From NCBI GenBank assembly GCA_024220505.1, contig JAKZZE010000007.1, forward strand, positions 496,001 through 560,000: a DNA stretch of 64,000 nt. The letters are read 5' to 3'. Below, piece after piece: positions 1-9,610 of this stretch. Below the pieces are notes generated by a model. That model made no database searches, was not told the DNA's origin, and saw only the letters and a program-made list of their open reading frames with translations. Each line of letters opens with the position of its first letter. The stretch's first letter is position 1. Source of the stretch: Rhizopus arrhizus (lineage: Eukaryota > Mucoromycota > Mucoromycetes > Mucorales > Rhizopodaceae). The translations under genes were made by a program, and so were the position numbers.

Positions 1-364
1 AAAGAGGTTTTATGTAGATGCATAACTATAGAACATGTAGCTTGTAAAGAATATTCTCTTAACGATTCATTTTCAAATAAAATTGCATAAATGTTTGTAC
101 TTCATAAACAAAAAATTAATATATAAAATACTTTTAAGATCTCCAATACAAAAAGGCTCAATAAAAGCTTAATAATAGTGAGCATATGATGCTAAATTTA
201 TAGCAAATGTGCCACTAATTTATTCTTACATATGATCTGCATCTAGACTATGGTTATTATTTAAATGACAAAAATAGTGTACAATTATTAAAATAAATAT
301 ACAAGATTGATTTATTTGATAGAAAAGAAGTGATTATTATGGATATGAATACTAGGAATATAAT
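1..364. other. AT-rich flank, no gene seen
   Basis: This stretch lies 3' of the minus-strand gene that ends at 365. It is very AT-rich and has no frame with recognisable coding features. It probably holds the 3' UTR and polyadenylation region of that gene. Confidence 0.5.
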
Positions 365-1579
365 TTACATGAATATTTTGCTAATTCTTTTTCCAGACTT
401 TTTCAATTTATCTTGTATCTTTGAGGACACAGATAATTTTGGTTCAGCAGGAGGCACCGAGTCTTCTGATGCTTTTTTGTTTACAGTCTTTTTTCTTTTT
501 AGACGAATAGAGGGAAATCTGTTTTTGCTCACAGTAGGAACGGGTGGTGGAGACATCATCTTGTATTCATCTGGAATTTGAGGAATATTAAGTGATGCTT
601 CATTGGTCGTTATTTGCTGAAGAAGCTTATCTTTTATACTCGCATGATGTGTCGTGCTGGTATCACTACTTCTACGGGAGCAGGTTGAATTGGCTGCAGA
701 ACGCCGATTGGACGGCGTGAGAGCAGGTGTAGCTGGTGCTGATAACGGACTATCAAGTAGCTCTATTTGTTGTTTTTGTGGTTCTTGCTGCTCCTGCATC
801 ACCAATACTTTCACTGAGTCTAATGGCTGCTTCGATTCAGTTTTATTCAATAATTGATCACACAAAGGTTTGATAGTGTCGTTATTCATTATGTCTGGAT
901 GCTCTTCTTCCAGCGTCTTGTCACTATGTGTACTTTCAGTTTCATGAGCAGCATCAATAGTGTACGGGGCGACTGGTTTGACATCGTTACTGGGTGACAC
1001 TGATGTCACATGAATATTTTTAAGTGGTAAATCGTTATCAACCACATCATTATTTTCGCTGGCGGTACCTATTTCGATTTCATCTCTGGTGGGATATGCT
1101 ACTGAAGGTTCGTCATTTATTTGTTCTCTCTCCACTGCTACTGTTTCGTCTATTTTTTCCTTCTCATTTGTTACTGTTTCATTTATTTGTTCCTTTTCTG
1201 CTCTGACTATTTCGTCTGTTTTTTGTTCTTTTTCAATAATGACAGGGTCAAAAATAGCCTCAATTGGCTCTTTTTGTATGGGAGTTGTGTTTATATTTTC
1301 AACTTTTTGAATTGTTTTTCTTATTGCGTCATTGTTTACAGTTTTACTTGGTGTTAATTGGATGTGCCTTTTAAAGAACAAATAACACACTTCATGTGCC
1401 AGTAAGGATATGATGAGTATAGGAAAGGATAATAGCAAAATGATGATGGAGCGTACATTCTTCTTTCTTGCGGATAACATCAATAATGAAACAAATTCAC
1501 TTATAATGTTAACTGTTTCAATTGGGCTTAATATTGATGAAAGTATACAAAGATTAAGTAAAAAATTTAAATAATTCAT
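365..1579 (-). CDS. Unrecognised membrane-anchored protein, 404 aa
   Basis: I do not recognise a family. One uninterrupted minus-strand frame gives 404 residues. Residues 1-70 are very hydrophobic: a first apolar stretch (about 3-35), a short basic loop (SARKKN) and a clear membrane span (about 43-70), so the protein is probably anchored by its N terminus. Residues 100-165 are highly charged and contain a loose repeat of the type E-K-E-Q-I-N-E-T-V, which suggests a coiled coil. The middle is low-complexity and Ser/Thr/Pro-rich. The C-terminal 70 residues are basic (RLKRKKTVNKK and KKSGKRISK). The design fits an organelle-membrane tether or scaffold, but that is inference. No intron is needed. 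A 5' exon is possible because the start is in AT-rich sequence with no strong context. Confidence 0.55.
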   Translation of the reverse strand: MNYLNFLLNLCILSSILSPIETVNIISEFVSLLMLSARKKNVRSIIILLLSFPILIISLLAHEVCYLFFKRHIQLTPSKTVNNDAIRKTIQKVENINTTPIQKEPIEAIFDPVIIEKEQKTDEIVRAEKEQINETVTNEKEKIDETVAVEREQINDEPSVAYPTRDEIEIGTASENNDVVDNDLPLKNIHVTSVSPSNDVKPVAPYTIDAAHETESTHSDKTLEEEHPDIMNNDTIKPLCDQLLNKTESKQPLDSVKVLVMQEQQEPQKQQIELLDSPLSAPATPALTPSNRRSAANSTCSRRSSDTSTTHHASIKDKLLQQITTNEASLNIPQIPDEYKMMSPPPVPTVSKNRFPSIRLKRKKTVNKKASEDSVPPAEPKLSVSSKIQDKLKKSGKRISKIFM

Positions 1580-1657
1580 ATTTTAAATGAAAAAAGGGAA
1601 AAAAAAAAGATGAGAAAAAAAAAAAGGTAAAAATAATAAAACGGTAGTACAAAATAT

Positions 1658-3530
1658 TCAGTTTAATCTTTGACTATTCACAGAAAATGATTTTTTTGTG
1701 GGTTTCCTTATTGGAACAATAGTAGTTTTTATCTTTCTCATCGGCTCTTCACTTTTTCGTCTACATACAGCTTCTGGTATTTTTTGAGTATCCAATGCTT
1801 CACTATGACTAACACTTCGAACACTCCAATATTTTCTTTTATTTTTACCGCTCCCAACTGTTCTTTCCTCTAGTTCATCAGGAATGACGATCATACCTGC
1901 AGCCACACTGACTCTTCTACCTGTTGGGTTAATAATGGGCCTATCATCTGGTAACATATCTGTCGGCAGTGTTTCGCTTTCTTTCTTCATTCCTTCTTCA
2001 TATGTGGCTAATGCTTGCTCCATTTTGAGCCATTCAATACGATTTTCAGCCAATGTGTTGAGTAACTCGACCGCTTTTGGAAATAATGCAGCAAATACCT
2101 CAAAGTAGGGGCTCACCACAAAGTCGCCAAATTGTAAACCAATCGTTGTTTGGCTCACCTGATTTCTATCCATATTAGGGGAAATAGGCAATCCATTTGC
2201 CTGCTCTGCTTCCCCTTGGCAAAAGAACTCTTCACATACTAAATCCGACCACCTCTTACAAATGGGCCATGGCCGAAGTGCATTACTTATATCGGCTGCA
2301 TGGAGTACTATTTGACATAGAATCAGCCTTTGTTGTGGTTCCATGATATAACTAGAAGGTGTGTTGCTCATATTTTTTGTAACAGGGTTCATCCCTAAAT
2401 AATCCACACCTTCGACTCTTTCCGGACTTGCAGATAGTTGTGACATATTTTTTAGATAAAGTGGAATTGAATCTTCAAAATATGACTTTTTTCTAAAATA
2501 ATCTATTGCACTTTCTGTTCCTTGACTTGAAAATATGTCTCTCATCTCTGGTTCGTCTTCTATCTCTTCTGCTGTTGGAGGTAAGCTCGGTTTATGCTTT
2601 TTATAATTTTCTTCTTCATAATCCACTATTAGTTCTAATAGATTTGCTGAATTCTCCTGCAATTCATAATGAAATATCATGTCTGTTGCTAATATCATCT
2701 TAATGATGGCTGTTTTCATTTCAGACTCTGTTGTATGTAGACCAAACGATGCACTTGTTTGCTCCAAATGCCTTAATAGTCGATGTTTTGACAATAAATC
2801 CATTGTGAGTGTGCATGAATAACTTTCTAATACTGACTTATTTGAATAGTTCTTTGCTAACTCTGTCTTTAAATTGACTTGATAATTATTATTTTTACCA
2901 GGCTACTCATTTGTTGTTAAAAAAAAAAAAAAACTGTTTTATTCTTTCTTTCTTCACTTCTCTTACGTGACCAATGTCATGACATAAACCTGCTATGAAT
3001 AAAGCAGCCAAATCAATCCTAGAAAGGTAACTTTCTACATCATATTGATACACCATTTGGTATAAAGCAAGTGCTACATCTACTGCATGATGAAATGAAT
3101 GATATGCGTTTGGTAGATAGCCCTGATCAACATCAACCAAAAAATCAAGAAATTCAGAAGGTGTGACACCTATGGAATTACACAGACCCATTCGCTCCGA
3201 AAATCCAAGTATATAACCATATAGCTCTGCTCTCGATTTGTTAAGTACATTGAAATGTTGTAGATTGTTTACTTCATAATTCTGATCAGCTATTTTAAGC
3301 ATTTTCTACAGACACAAAATATAGATTGAAGAAATCTTGGCAATCGTGGACGTCTAACTACTTACACGCTCGATAGTGAAAAGTTCTTCAGATGACAAAG
3401 TGTTATGTCTCAGGATGAGCATTCTTGCTTTTATTGATCTTTCAATAAGAAAGGAAGAACAACAAAAAAAGGAAAGTCTTACTTTTGATCGGCGTCTAAT
3501 TTCAAAAAGTTATCTCGGTTGTACAAAGTA
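1658..3530 (-). CDS. PDE2: 3',5'-cyclic nucleotide phosphodiesterase (class I, HD type)
   Basis: Hydrolyses cAMP to AMP and so damps PKA signalling. Exons read on the minus strand: 3483 and upstream (5' end not resolved), 3438-3366, 3305-2967, 2902-1658; introns are 44, 60 and 64 bp with GT..AG ends and matching phase. The class I metal-binding signatures are all present: YHSFHHAVDV, then GLCHDIGHPGKNN (formed exactly across the 2903-2966 intron), ILATDMIFH and ILHAADISN, followed by the conserved FFCQGEAE and SPYFEVFA regions. After the catalytic domain there is a tail of about 100 residues with two RRxS sites (RRVS at about 1902-1923, RRKS at about 1749-1764) that match the PKA consensus. 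Upstream frames (for example DNFLKLDADQK) continue the reading but I could not fix the initiator. Confidence 0.9.
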
Positions 3531-4251
3531 CAACTACAGGCTAATATGCTGTACCAGGGACAAGTATTCAAGAGAAGAATCTTTTAAAATAGATTCACTA
3601 CAAACAGCCATTAAAAAAAAAAGGAGCCTTTGTATTAATACAAGTTTTCTATTGATATTCGGGCGATTTGGACAAAGAAAAATAAAAATTCAAAGTGCAT
3701 TCACCTTGCTTTGAATGTGTTGTATAACTCAATTTAGGTTTTCTCTTGAAGGCTTTTATACAAGCTTAGAAATATTTGATGGTGGAAGCTTATATGTTGT
3801 GAGAATATAGCTTACACAAAGGTTTTGGCTTTTGTATTTTGCACAAAAGTAACCTTGACTCTACTTGAAACCAAGCTCCCTTTGAAAACGTCTACAAATA
3901 AAGTTGAATAAAGCTGATCTGCTTTCTGCATAAACATTTCGTGTGAGCTTTTTATGTCAATCTTGCATAGGATTTGAAGCGAGGTATATTTACAAGTATA
4001 ATAGTATGATTCTATTGATCTTCTTACACTGTAGTATAATGTATAAACAAGCTTTAGAATAAATTGTATACATTTTAAAGTGAAAATTAAAACCTTTGCA
4101 TCAAAAATCAAAAGCTTCAACTTGAAACAAGTGTTCCCTGTGATGTTTTAAGAGGATCATCAACTAAAAAAAAATGAAAGGACTATTCAACACAGTTTTT
4201 ATATTGATGAGGATAGAAAAAGATATTTTTGCATGGAAATCATAACAAGAG
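3531..4251. other. Intergenic, no supported gene
   Basis: Short open frames exist on both strands but have biased, low-complexity composition and no recognisable motif. This presumably contains the upstream exon or promoter of the phosphodiesterase gene. Confidence 0.4.
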
Positions 4252-4690
4252 CTATTTTTTAAGAATTTCATCTTCACTTTCCTTTTTAGGATTGACATCA
4301 TCCCTTTCATGGAAAGGAAGAGAGGCAGCTGAACAGGAAGAACAATAAACCCTTGTACACAAGGACCACCTATTTTTTAGGTTGTTAACCATTTTTTGTA
4401 CCAACTAGATTCTTTTTTGCGTCTCTTCCTCTCCAGAGGGCTTCCTAGCATAGCCAATGATTTCAAAACCTTGCTTTTGTAGGGATTTAATTGATTTTTG
4501 GTAATTGTAAAAACAGTTGACAACATTATAAATAAAGTTGTTTATAGCAAAAAGGTATTAAGCTTCACTTTTAGAGTTGTTCAACCACACCGAAAGGCAT
4601 ACCATTAGAATCGCCATGAAAAGGAGCATCGTTCGAATATAAAATAAGTTTCAAAAACTAAAAAGGGGTCAAAGACAACTCCCAACTAAA
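4252..4690 (-). pseudogene. Relic of a dispersed Mucorales gene family with an IIGYARK motif
   Basis: Minus-strand reading gives a stretch (about 4610-4680) containing GDSNGMPFGVVEQL. After a break it continues as KSLQKQGFEIIGYARK, then an in-frame stop, then LVQKMVNNLKNRWSL and CSAASLPFHERDD, ending at a stop at 4252-4254. From memory, Mucorales genomes carry many copies of a family with the order GDPxGVP...IGYARKS...R..LIQ.M..NL..RS...S.CS.A..P...RD, and this piece follows it. The IGYARK motif recalls the N terminus of serine recombinases, but whether the family is a recombinase is unknown to me. The in-frame stop, the frame change and the missing N and C termini make it a decayed copy. Confidence 0.5.
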
Positions 4691-5033
4691 TTTCAACTTC
4701 GTTAGTGTATAAAAAAAAACCAGAAGTTATGAAAGAAAATGTAAATAAAAATAAGACGAAAGAAGAATAATCAACTCCACCGTATCGAAAATTGAATAGA
4801 CTCGCATCACAATTATACTCAGCCGAGGTTATTTTTGCTTACCTATTATTTTCAACCTTCACAGGATACATCTAGAAGATGATATTTGAACACGTTGTTC
4901 ACTCAATTTGCCAGTGCATTAAACAGAAAGAATACCATACAATAGAACATGAAATTTAAAATTTAATTGATACATTATTTATTTTATTTATTAAATTACC
5001 ATAATTTCCCTTACGACTGTATTTTTCCCTAAT

Positions 5034-5455
5034 TGTATTATCTTGTAAGAATAAAAAGATTATAAAATTCAACGAGACTGAAAAAAGTTATACTTTCATT
5101 TAGCATCATTGCACCTAGTATTTATATCTTTTTCATGAAGATTTAATTAAATCCTTTTCGAGATATTTTAATTCATTATAGCTGTAAATCAAGTATGAAT
5201 AATTTTTAATGTGAGGATCTCTTCCTGGTTATGCAAGTCGATTGCTTATAATTATTTCTAAAGTATATCTATTGTTCATTTCTGTATCATTGCATCAGGA
5301 GTTATATTAAAACAACTTGTATTGAGTTAAAGAAGTGGAATTAGTTATGATCGAATAATAGAGAAAAGACTGTAATTGTAATGAGTTGTTCTTTCAAGCC
5401 AGAGAGGAGAGAGAAAGAAAGAGCTGGACAGGAACAAAGAAACTTGGATAAACAA
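5034..5455 (+). repeat. 0.42-kb LTR-like interspersed repeat, copy 1
   Basis: About 340 bp of this stretch (5034 to about 5377) matches, in inverted orientation, the insertion at 39434-39852. Both begin TGTRTTATCTYGTAAGAATA on the same relative strand and run through ACAAGTTGTTTTAATATA. The last 80 bp differ, yet total length is almost the same (422 against 419 bp). The left flank CTAAT (5029-5033) resembles CTAAA (5456-5460), a possible imperfect 5-bp target duplication. The TG start, length and 5-bp duplication suggest a solo LTR, although the far end is not a clean CA. No coding capacity. Confidence 0.5.
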
Positions 5456-5593
5456 CTAAAAATATCATAAATTTCATTGCCGTAGCATACATGCATGAGA
5501 GGTATAAATTATAGCGTGGCAACTTTAAACTTTCTGGTACGTATGCATATGTGATAAATTATAACAAAGAAATAAATTTACTCAGACATAGCT

Positions 5594-5945
5594 TTATGTT
5601 ACACTTTCTAATGCCAACATGCTTTTATTCCTTGAGAAATTCTCCATTTTTATTTTTGTGAACAAAACAGTGAAAAACCATGAATCATGCAAACAGCGAT
5701 AATCTGTTGCCTTTGAGATCGAGAGATCTTCAAAATTTCTAGTTAATTGATTGATAAGTCGGTCTACTGTGGCAGTAGGATACTTGAAATAAAAAGCAGA
5801 GATCAATTGCTTGGTAGCTACGGCAAGCCCATCCTCAGGCCTGCTGATACAAGGTCTGTCAACTTTCTTGAACAAAGAGTCTGGATCTTCTTTCCTAGCT
5901 TTTCATCATCTCTGAACATTTCTTGGCCATAAGTTGGGCTCTAAA
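5594..5945 (-). pseudogene. Tc1/mariner-type transposase relic (N-terminal helix-turn-helix part)
   Basis: A 93-codon minus-strand frame contains YPTATVDRLINQLTRNF followed by EDLSISKATDYRCLHD. This pattern (ATVDQL...NF..LSISK.T.Y..L) is the second half of the DNA-binding domain in Mucorales Tc1/IS630-like transposases. The DDE catalytic part is absent and the frame decays after SWFFTV. The same motif occurs in better preserved form at 9080-9160 on the plus strand. Dead fragment. Confidence 0.5.
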
Positions 5946-5949
5946 GCAG

Positions 5950-6565
5950 TTGTTCTTGCGTTGTTCCTGGTGTGAATGTTGACTAGGTGAGCGGCATAAA
6001 CTTTTAATTCGTCTTTAGCACATAGATTTATTTTGCTTTTTTTTTAACGCTCCTAATAGTTTTAGTCACTTCAACCACTTTGCTGTTTTTTTTTCAATAA
6101 AAATGTCCTCACTTTGCAACTACTTGCAGACTTTTCCTCTTGTCTCAATGTAAAGAGGGCATGAGAGCAATTCTTCTAGTTTAAAAGGAATCTCCATTGG
6201 GACCATTCCCATTTTCGTCAACAGTATTCCTTTCTATTCAAATAGGAATTGATAGCTCATTGTAATTGATCTAGACTTTAATCCGTATTTTGAGGAAAAG
6301 ATATAATAGTTACAATCACAATTGACGATTTTAACTAAAAAGTGCGACATAGTTATTTTCAAAAATTGCGACATGATAGTTCTCTAAAGTACGACAGAAT
6401 TTTGAGAAAATGTGTATGAGCGAACCGCTTCTATACACAATCCGGACCGCGGAACGATGGTGCTTTATCGGGACTCCAAGAAAATAAGAAGCAAGTTCAA
6501 AGCACCATATATTCAATACAACATGGGCGAAACCTGAAACCATCCTCTTCTCCTAGTAGTCTAAA
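5950..6565. other. Intergenic region upstream of eL18
   Basis: No gene is recognisable. It should hold the eL18 promoter: a locally GC-richer patch (about 6420-6480, with CCGGACCGCGG) and a pyrimidine-rich run (6544-6555) lie just upstream of the proposed ATG at 6566. Confidence 0.4.
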
Positions 6566-7588
6566 ATGGTAATGCACTTTTTGTTTAGAGGGGGGAAAAG
6601 GGCCTATAAACACTATGTTGAATGGATCATTTAAAACAAAAGATGGATGCATGGATATTTTTTTCATCAAAATATCAGCTTATTAACATGTAGCAAAGAA
6701 AAAATGGGGACATCAACGAACAATGCTTTTAAACAAAATTATAGTAATCACATTTCAGATATACAAGAGAAGAAAGCACACATGTACTGGAAATATGGCA
6801 TTTTATTTGATAAACTAAGTGGAATTTAACAAATTTAATATAAAGCAATACTTAATCAACCAAAAAAAGAAGAAGAGAACTCAGCATAGTGTTTATACGG
6901 CATTGAGAGAAAAGAAAGAAAGAAAGGGATAATAGAAGCAGAATGTATACTAACAAATCTATTTTTTTTACCTAAAAGGGTATTGACCTTAAACGTCACC
7001 ACGTTAAGAACTCCAACCGTACTGCTCCCAAATCTGACAACGTTTACTTGGCTTTGTTAGTCAAGGTAAAATAATACAACTTGAATGTGGAGTAAAACAT
7101 GGAGATATATCTGATCGATTATATTAAATTAGCTTTACCGTTTCCTTGCTCGTCGTACTGATGCCGAATTCAACAAGGTCGTCTTGAAGCGTCTCTTTAT
7201 GTCCCGCGTCAATCGTCCTCCTGTCACCGTTTCCCGCATTGTCCGTAACACCAAGGAAAACAAGACTACTGTTGTTGTTGGTACTGTCACCGATGACTCT
7301 CGTCTTCTTGATCTTCCCAAGCTCTCTGTTGCAGCCCTTCACTTCACCAAGACCGCCAAGGCCCGTATCTTGAAGGCTGGTGGTGAATGTTTGACCTTGG
7401 ATCAATTGGCCCTCCGTGCCCCTACTGGTTCCAACACTATTCTTATCCGTGGTGCCAAGAACGCTCGTGAATCCGTCAAACACTTTGGTTTCGGTCCTCA
7501 CAAGAACAAGAAGCCTTACGTTCGTTCCAAGGGCCGTAAGTTTGAACGTGCTCGTGGTAAGCGTGCTTCTCGTGGTTTCAAGGTCTAA
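6566..7588 (+). CDS. RPL18: 60S ribosomal protein eL18
   Basis: Structural protein of the large cytosolic ribosomal subunit. Exons: 6566-6568 (proposed, ATG only), 6979-7065, 7133-7588, giving 181 aa. Exon 2 starts directly with [20 protein letters not shown], which is residue 2 onward of eL18, so the initiator Met must come from an upstream exon. The best candidate is ATG|GTAATG at 6566, which leaves a 410-bp intron with a TACTAAC branch site about 25 bp before the acceptor at 6978. Exon 3 carries the family signatures [61 protein letters not shown]-rich, biased codon use marks high expression. The ATG-only exon is inference; the rest is secure. Confidence 0.9.
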
Positions 7589-7670
7589 AGATTGGATTCA
7601 AATAAAAGAGATAAACACCAACAAAAAAAACCGTTTTTCTCTCATTTTTTTGTATAGAAAACAAAACAAT

Positions 7671-8007
7671 TTATTTATGCTTTTCTTCTAATTCAATAAT
7701 CTTTCTTTTGATTTCATCAGTGGATTTCTTCTGCTCTGCCAGTGAATCTTTTAATTTGTTAAGCAACTCAGCATCCTATAAAAAAAAGAACATCTGTTTA
7801 GTTTATCTTTCTAGTATGTATTTAAGATTTTACATGTTTACGAGCCCAAAGAGCTTCCTCTGCCTTTTCTTTGTCACCAAATCCTTTGGTACCTGTTGTT
7901 GCTCCTTCAGAACGAACAGCATCTGTACGGGCAGTAGAGGTTATGTGCAATGAACGACGGCTCAAGAGGTTACGAATAGCAGTGAATTTGACAAATGCAG
8001 AAGACAT
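7671..8007 (-). CDS. INH1: Mitochondrial F1Fo-ATPase inhibitor (IF1 family)
   Basis: Small protein that binds F1 and blocks ATP hydrolysis when the matrix turns acidic. Exons on the minus strand: 8007-7834 and 7775-7671, intron 58 bp; about 92 aa. The N terminus (SSAFVKFTAIRNLLSRRSLH) is rich in Arg/Ser and hydrophobic residues like a mitochondrial presequence. The inhibitory core is GFGDKEKAEEALWARKHDAE, with the intron falling after the His, followed by a Lys/Glu helix (LLNKLKDSLAEQKK). I chose ATG 8007 (AAAAATGTC context) over the in-frame ATG at 8016, which has a weaker context. It converges on eL18 with only 82 bp between stop codons. Confidence 0.85.
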
Positions 8008-8016
8008 TTTTGACAT

Positions 8017-8690
8017 GTAAAAAAAAAAAGAAAAAGGAAAAAAGATAAATGAATTGTTTGCCTGGGTATATTTATGCATTAATTGGTGGAAGCATGTTTA
8101 CGTCGGTGTTTTAACGATCATCATAATGTAATTTTAATCTTGAGATATATCTTCTTTTTAAGAAAGAAACAGTCTCTGTTACATACAGCATTGTGTTTTT
8201 GATTGGACTTGAAGCGCTTACTAAAGCTGTTTACAGCAAGAAATCCTTTCTATAGAATGATTCTAGAAAGCTTCAATATCATTATGCAGATAGTAAATCT
8301 GGTGTTTCAGTCGGCGAATATATATATGTACTGATTTTATGCAAACAATTGTGAGAACAATAATGTTTTATATAGTAGTACACTCGCTTTGTTATAACAT
8401 CATCTGTTGTGAGACACTATTTCCAGAAAATCATTTTCCAAACTTTCGAGAAAGTTAGCTAAATTATAAAAATGCTATTGCCTATTTTCTTGAATCCACT
8501 TTAGCCAAATAAAATAAAAATATATTTAGCTGAATTCAGTATACAAAGTAACTATTTCGTAGTACCCCTTTTTTATTACATCTCTTTGCGTTGTTTAGCT
8601 ATACGATATGAGAGTCTTTGTGCATAATGATGACTGGAAATTTAGTAGGACAGAATGGGCAAGAAACAGTGATTACTAAAATGAAGGCTG
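8017..8690. other. Intergenic, no gene seen
   Basis: AT-rich, with no coding signal on either strand. Contains the IF1 promoter. Confidence 0.4.
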
Positions 8691-9610
8691 ATTATGAAAC
8701 TTATCCACTAGATAGTGTTGCAAATTATGATAAATAAATTGAATTAAAGCTTCCAGAGAAACAAATTATAAAAAGGAAGAAGAAAGCTGAGCACACCTGT
8801 GGGTTGATATTCAAGTCTCCTTCAAAATAGAAAGACATGTCTACAGAAAATACGCAAATGATGATAAAAGGTATTCCTTTGAGATAGTTTATGAAAAATA
8901 TCTGGAGGTAGCCGAACCTGCAAAGAAGCTATGTATGCCTACAAGGGTTACCCAGAGATAGTACGACAGATATAAAAAAGATCCACAAACAAAAAACTAT
9001 TAAAAATCCTGTTGGAAGATGGCCAGATTTGGATGAGAGGTGCAGAATTTTTATAGTTGGTTACATGAACAAGAAAAGATCATTGACATCAGATCAAGTA
9101 ATGAATGGTTTGTTAACCCAATTTATGGGCTTGAGCATTTCCAAAGCTGTTGTATACAATTTTATGAAAGAGACATACAAAACCAATTTAAAGAACGCTC
9201 ACTTTCAATCTGCAGAAAGGGCCACCATCTGAAAATATCGAGGGGATCAAAAAATGAATGGGGATCGATATGGATTACCTCAATAATTACACATTCATCA
9301 ACGAGGCTGCTTTTCATATCAATATAAAACGAATTGGGGCTTGTTCTAACATTGGTAATTGTGTTGACGTGATTGAGCTCAAGACAAGAGCAATGACCGC
9401 GACTATTATTTGGGTAATTTCTCCCTATGACGATATCAATGTGAAAGTGGGAGGGCCAGAAGCCACTCATCAAAGCAAGAGGACAACGTAAAAGGCGGTA
9501 AATCCAACAACAGCACCGAGAAAAGCACAAGTGAAAAATAAATACAGAGTTAGGATGCAAAAATGTATACGTAGAAAAGTATCTCGGCGGGATGATGATG
9601 GCTAGGTAAT
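8690..9610 (+). pseudogene. Tc1/mariner (IS630-like) transposase relic, N-terminal two thirds
   Basis: Reading the plus strand with frame changes gives NPVGRWPDLDERCRIFIVGY, then SDQVMNGLLTQFMGLSISKA, VVYNFMKETYK and, in another frame, MDYLNNYTFINEAAFHINIK followed by KTRAMTATIIWVISPYDDIN. The last part has the shape of the first catalytic strand of DDE transposases of this group (FIDESAFH, where the Asp position is Asn in this copy). At least two frameshifts and several stops are present. The C-terminal DN.PIH and PYSP.LNPIE region is missing, and a fragment with that part occurs separately at 53.7 kb. No terminal inverted repeats were identified. Confidence 0.6.

Noticed and set aside
330..1357. 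Plus-strand open frames over the first gene
   Set aside because: Low-complexity shadows of the minus-strand coding sequence, rich in Cys/Phe/Ser and without motifs.
3376..3714. 112-codon plus-strand frame
   Set aside because: Overlaps the 5' exons of the phosphodiesterase on the other strand and shows no family feature.
3812..4120. 102-codon minus-strand frame
   Set aside because: AT-driven composition, no conserved motif, no promoter or splice context.
6331..6543. 70-codon minus-strand frame in the eL18 promoter
   Set aside because: No recognisable family; likely chance or an unrecognisable relic.
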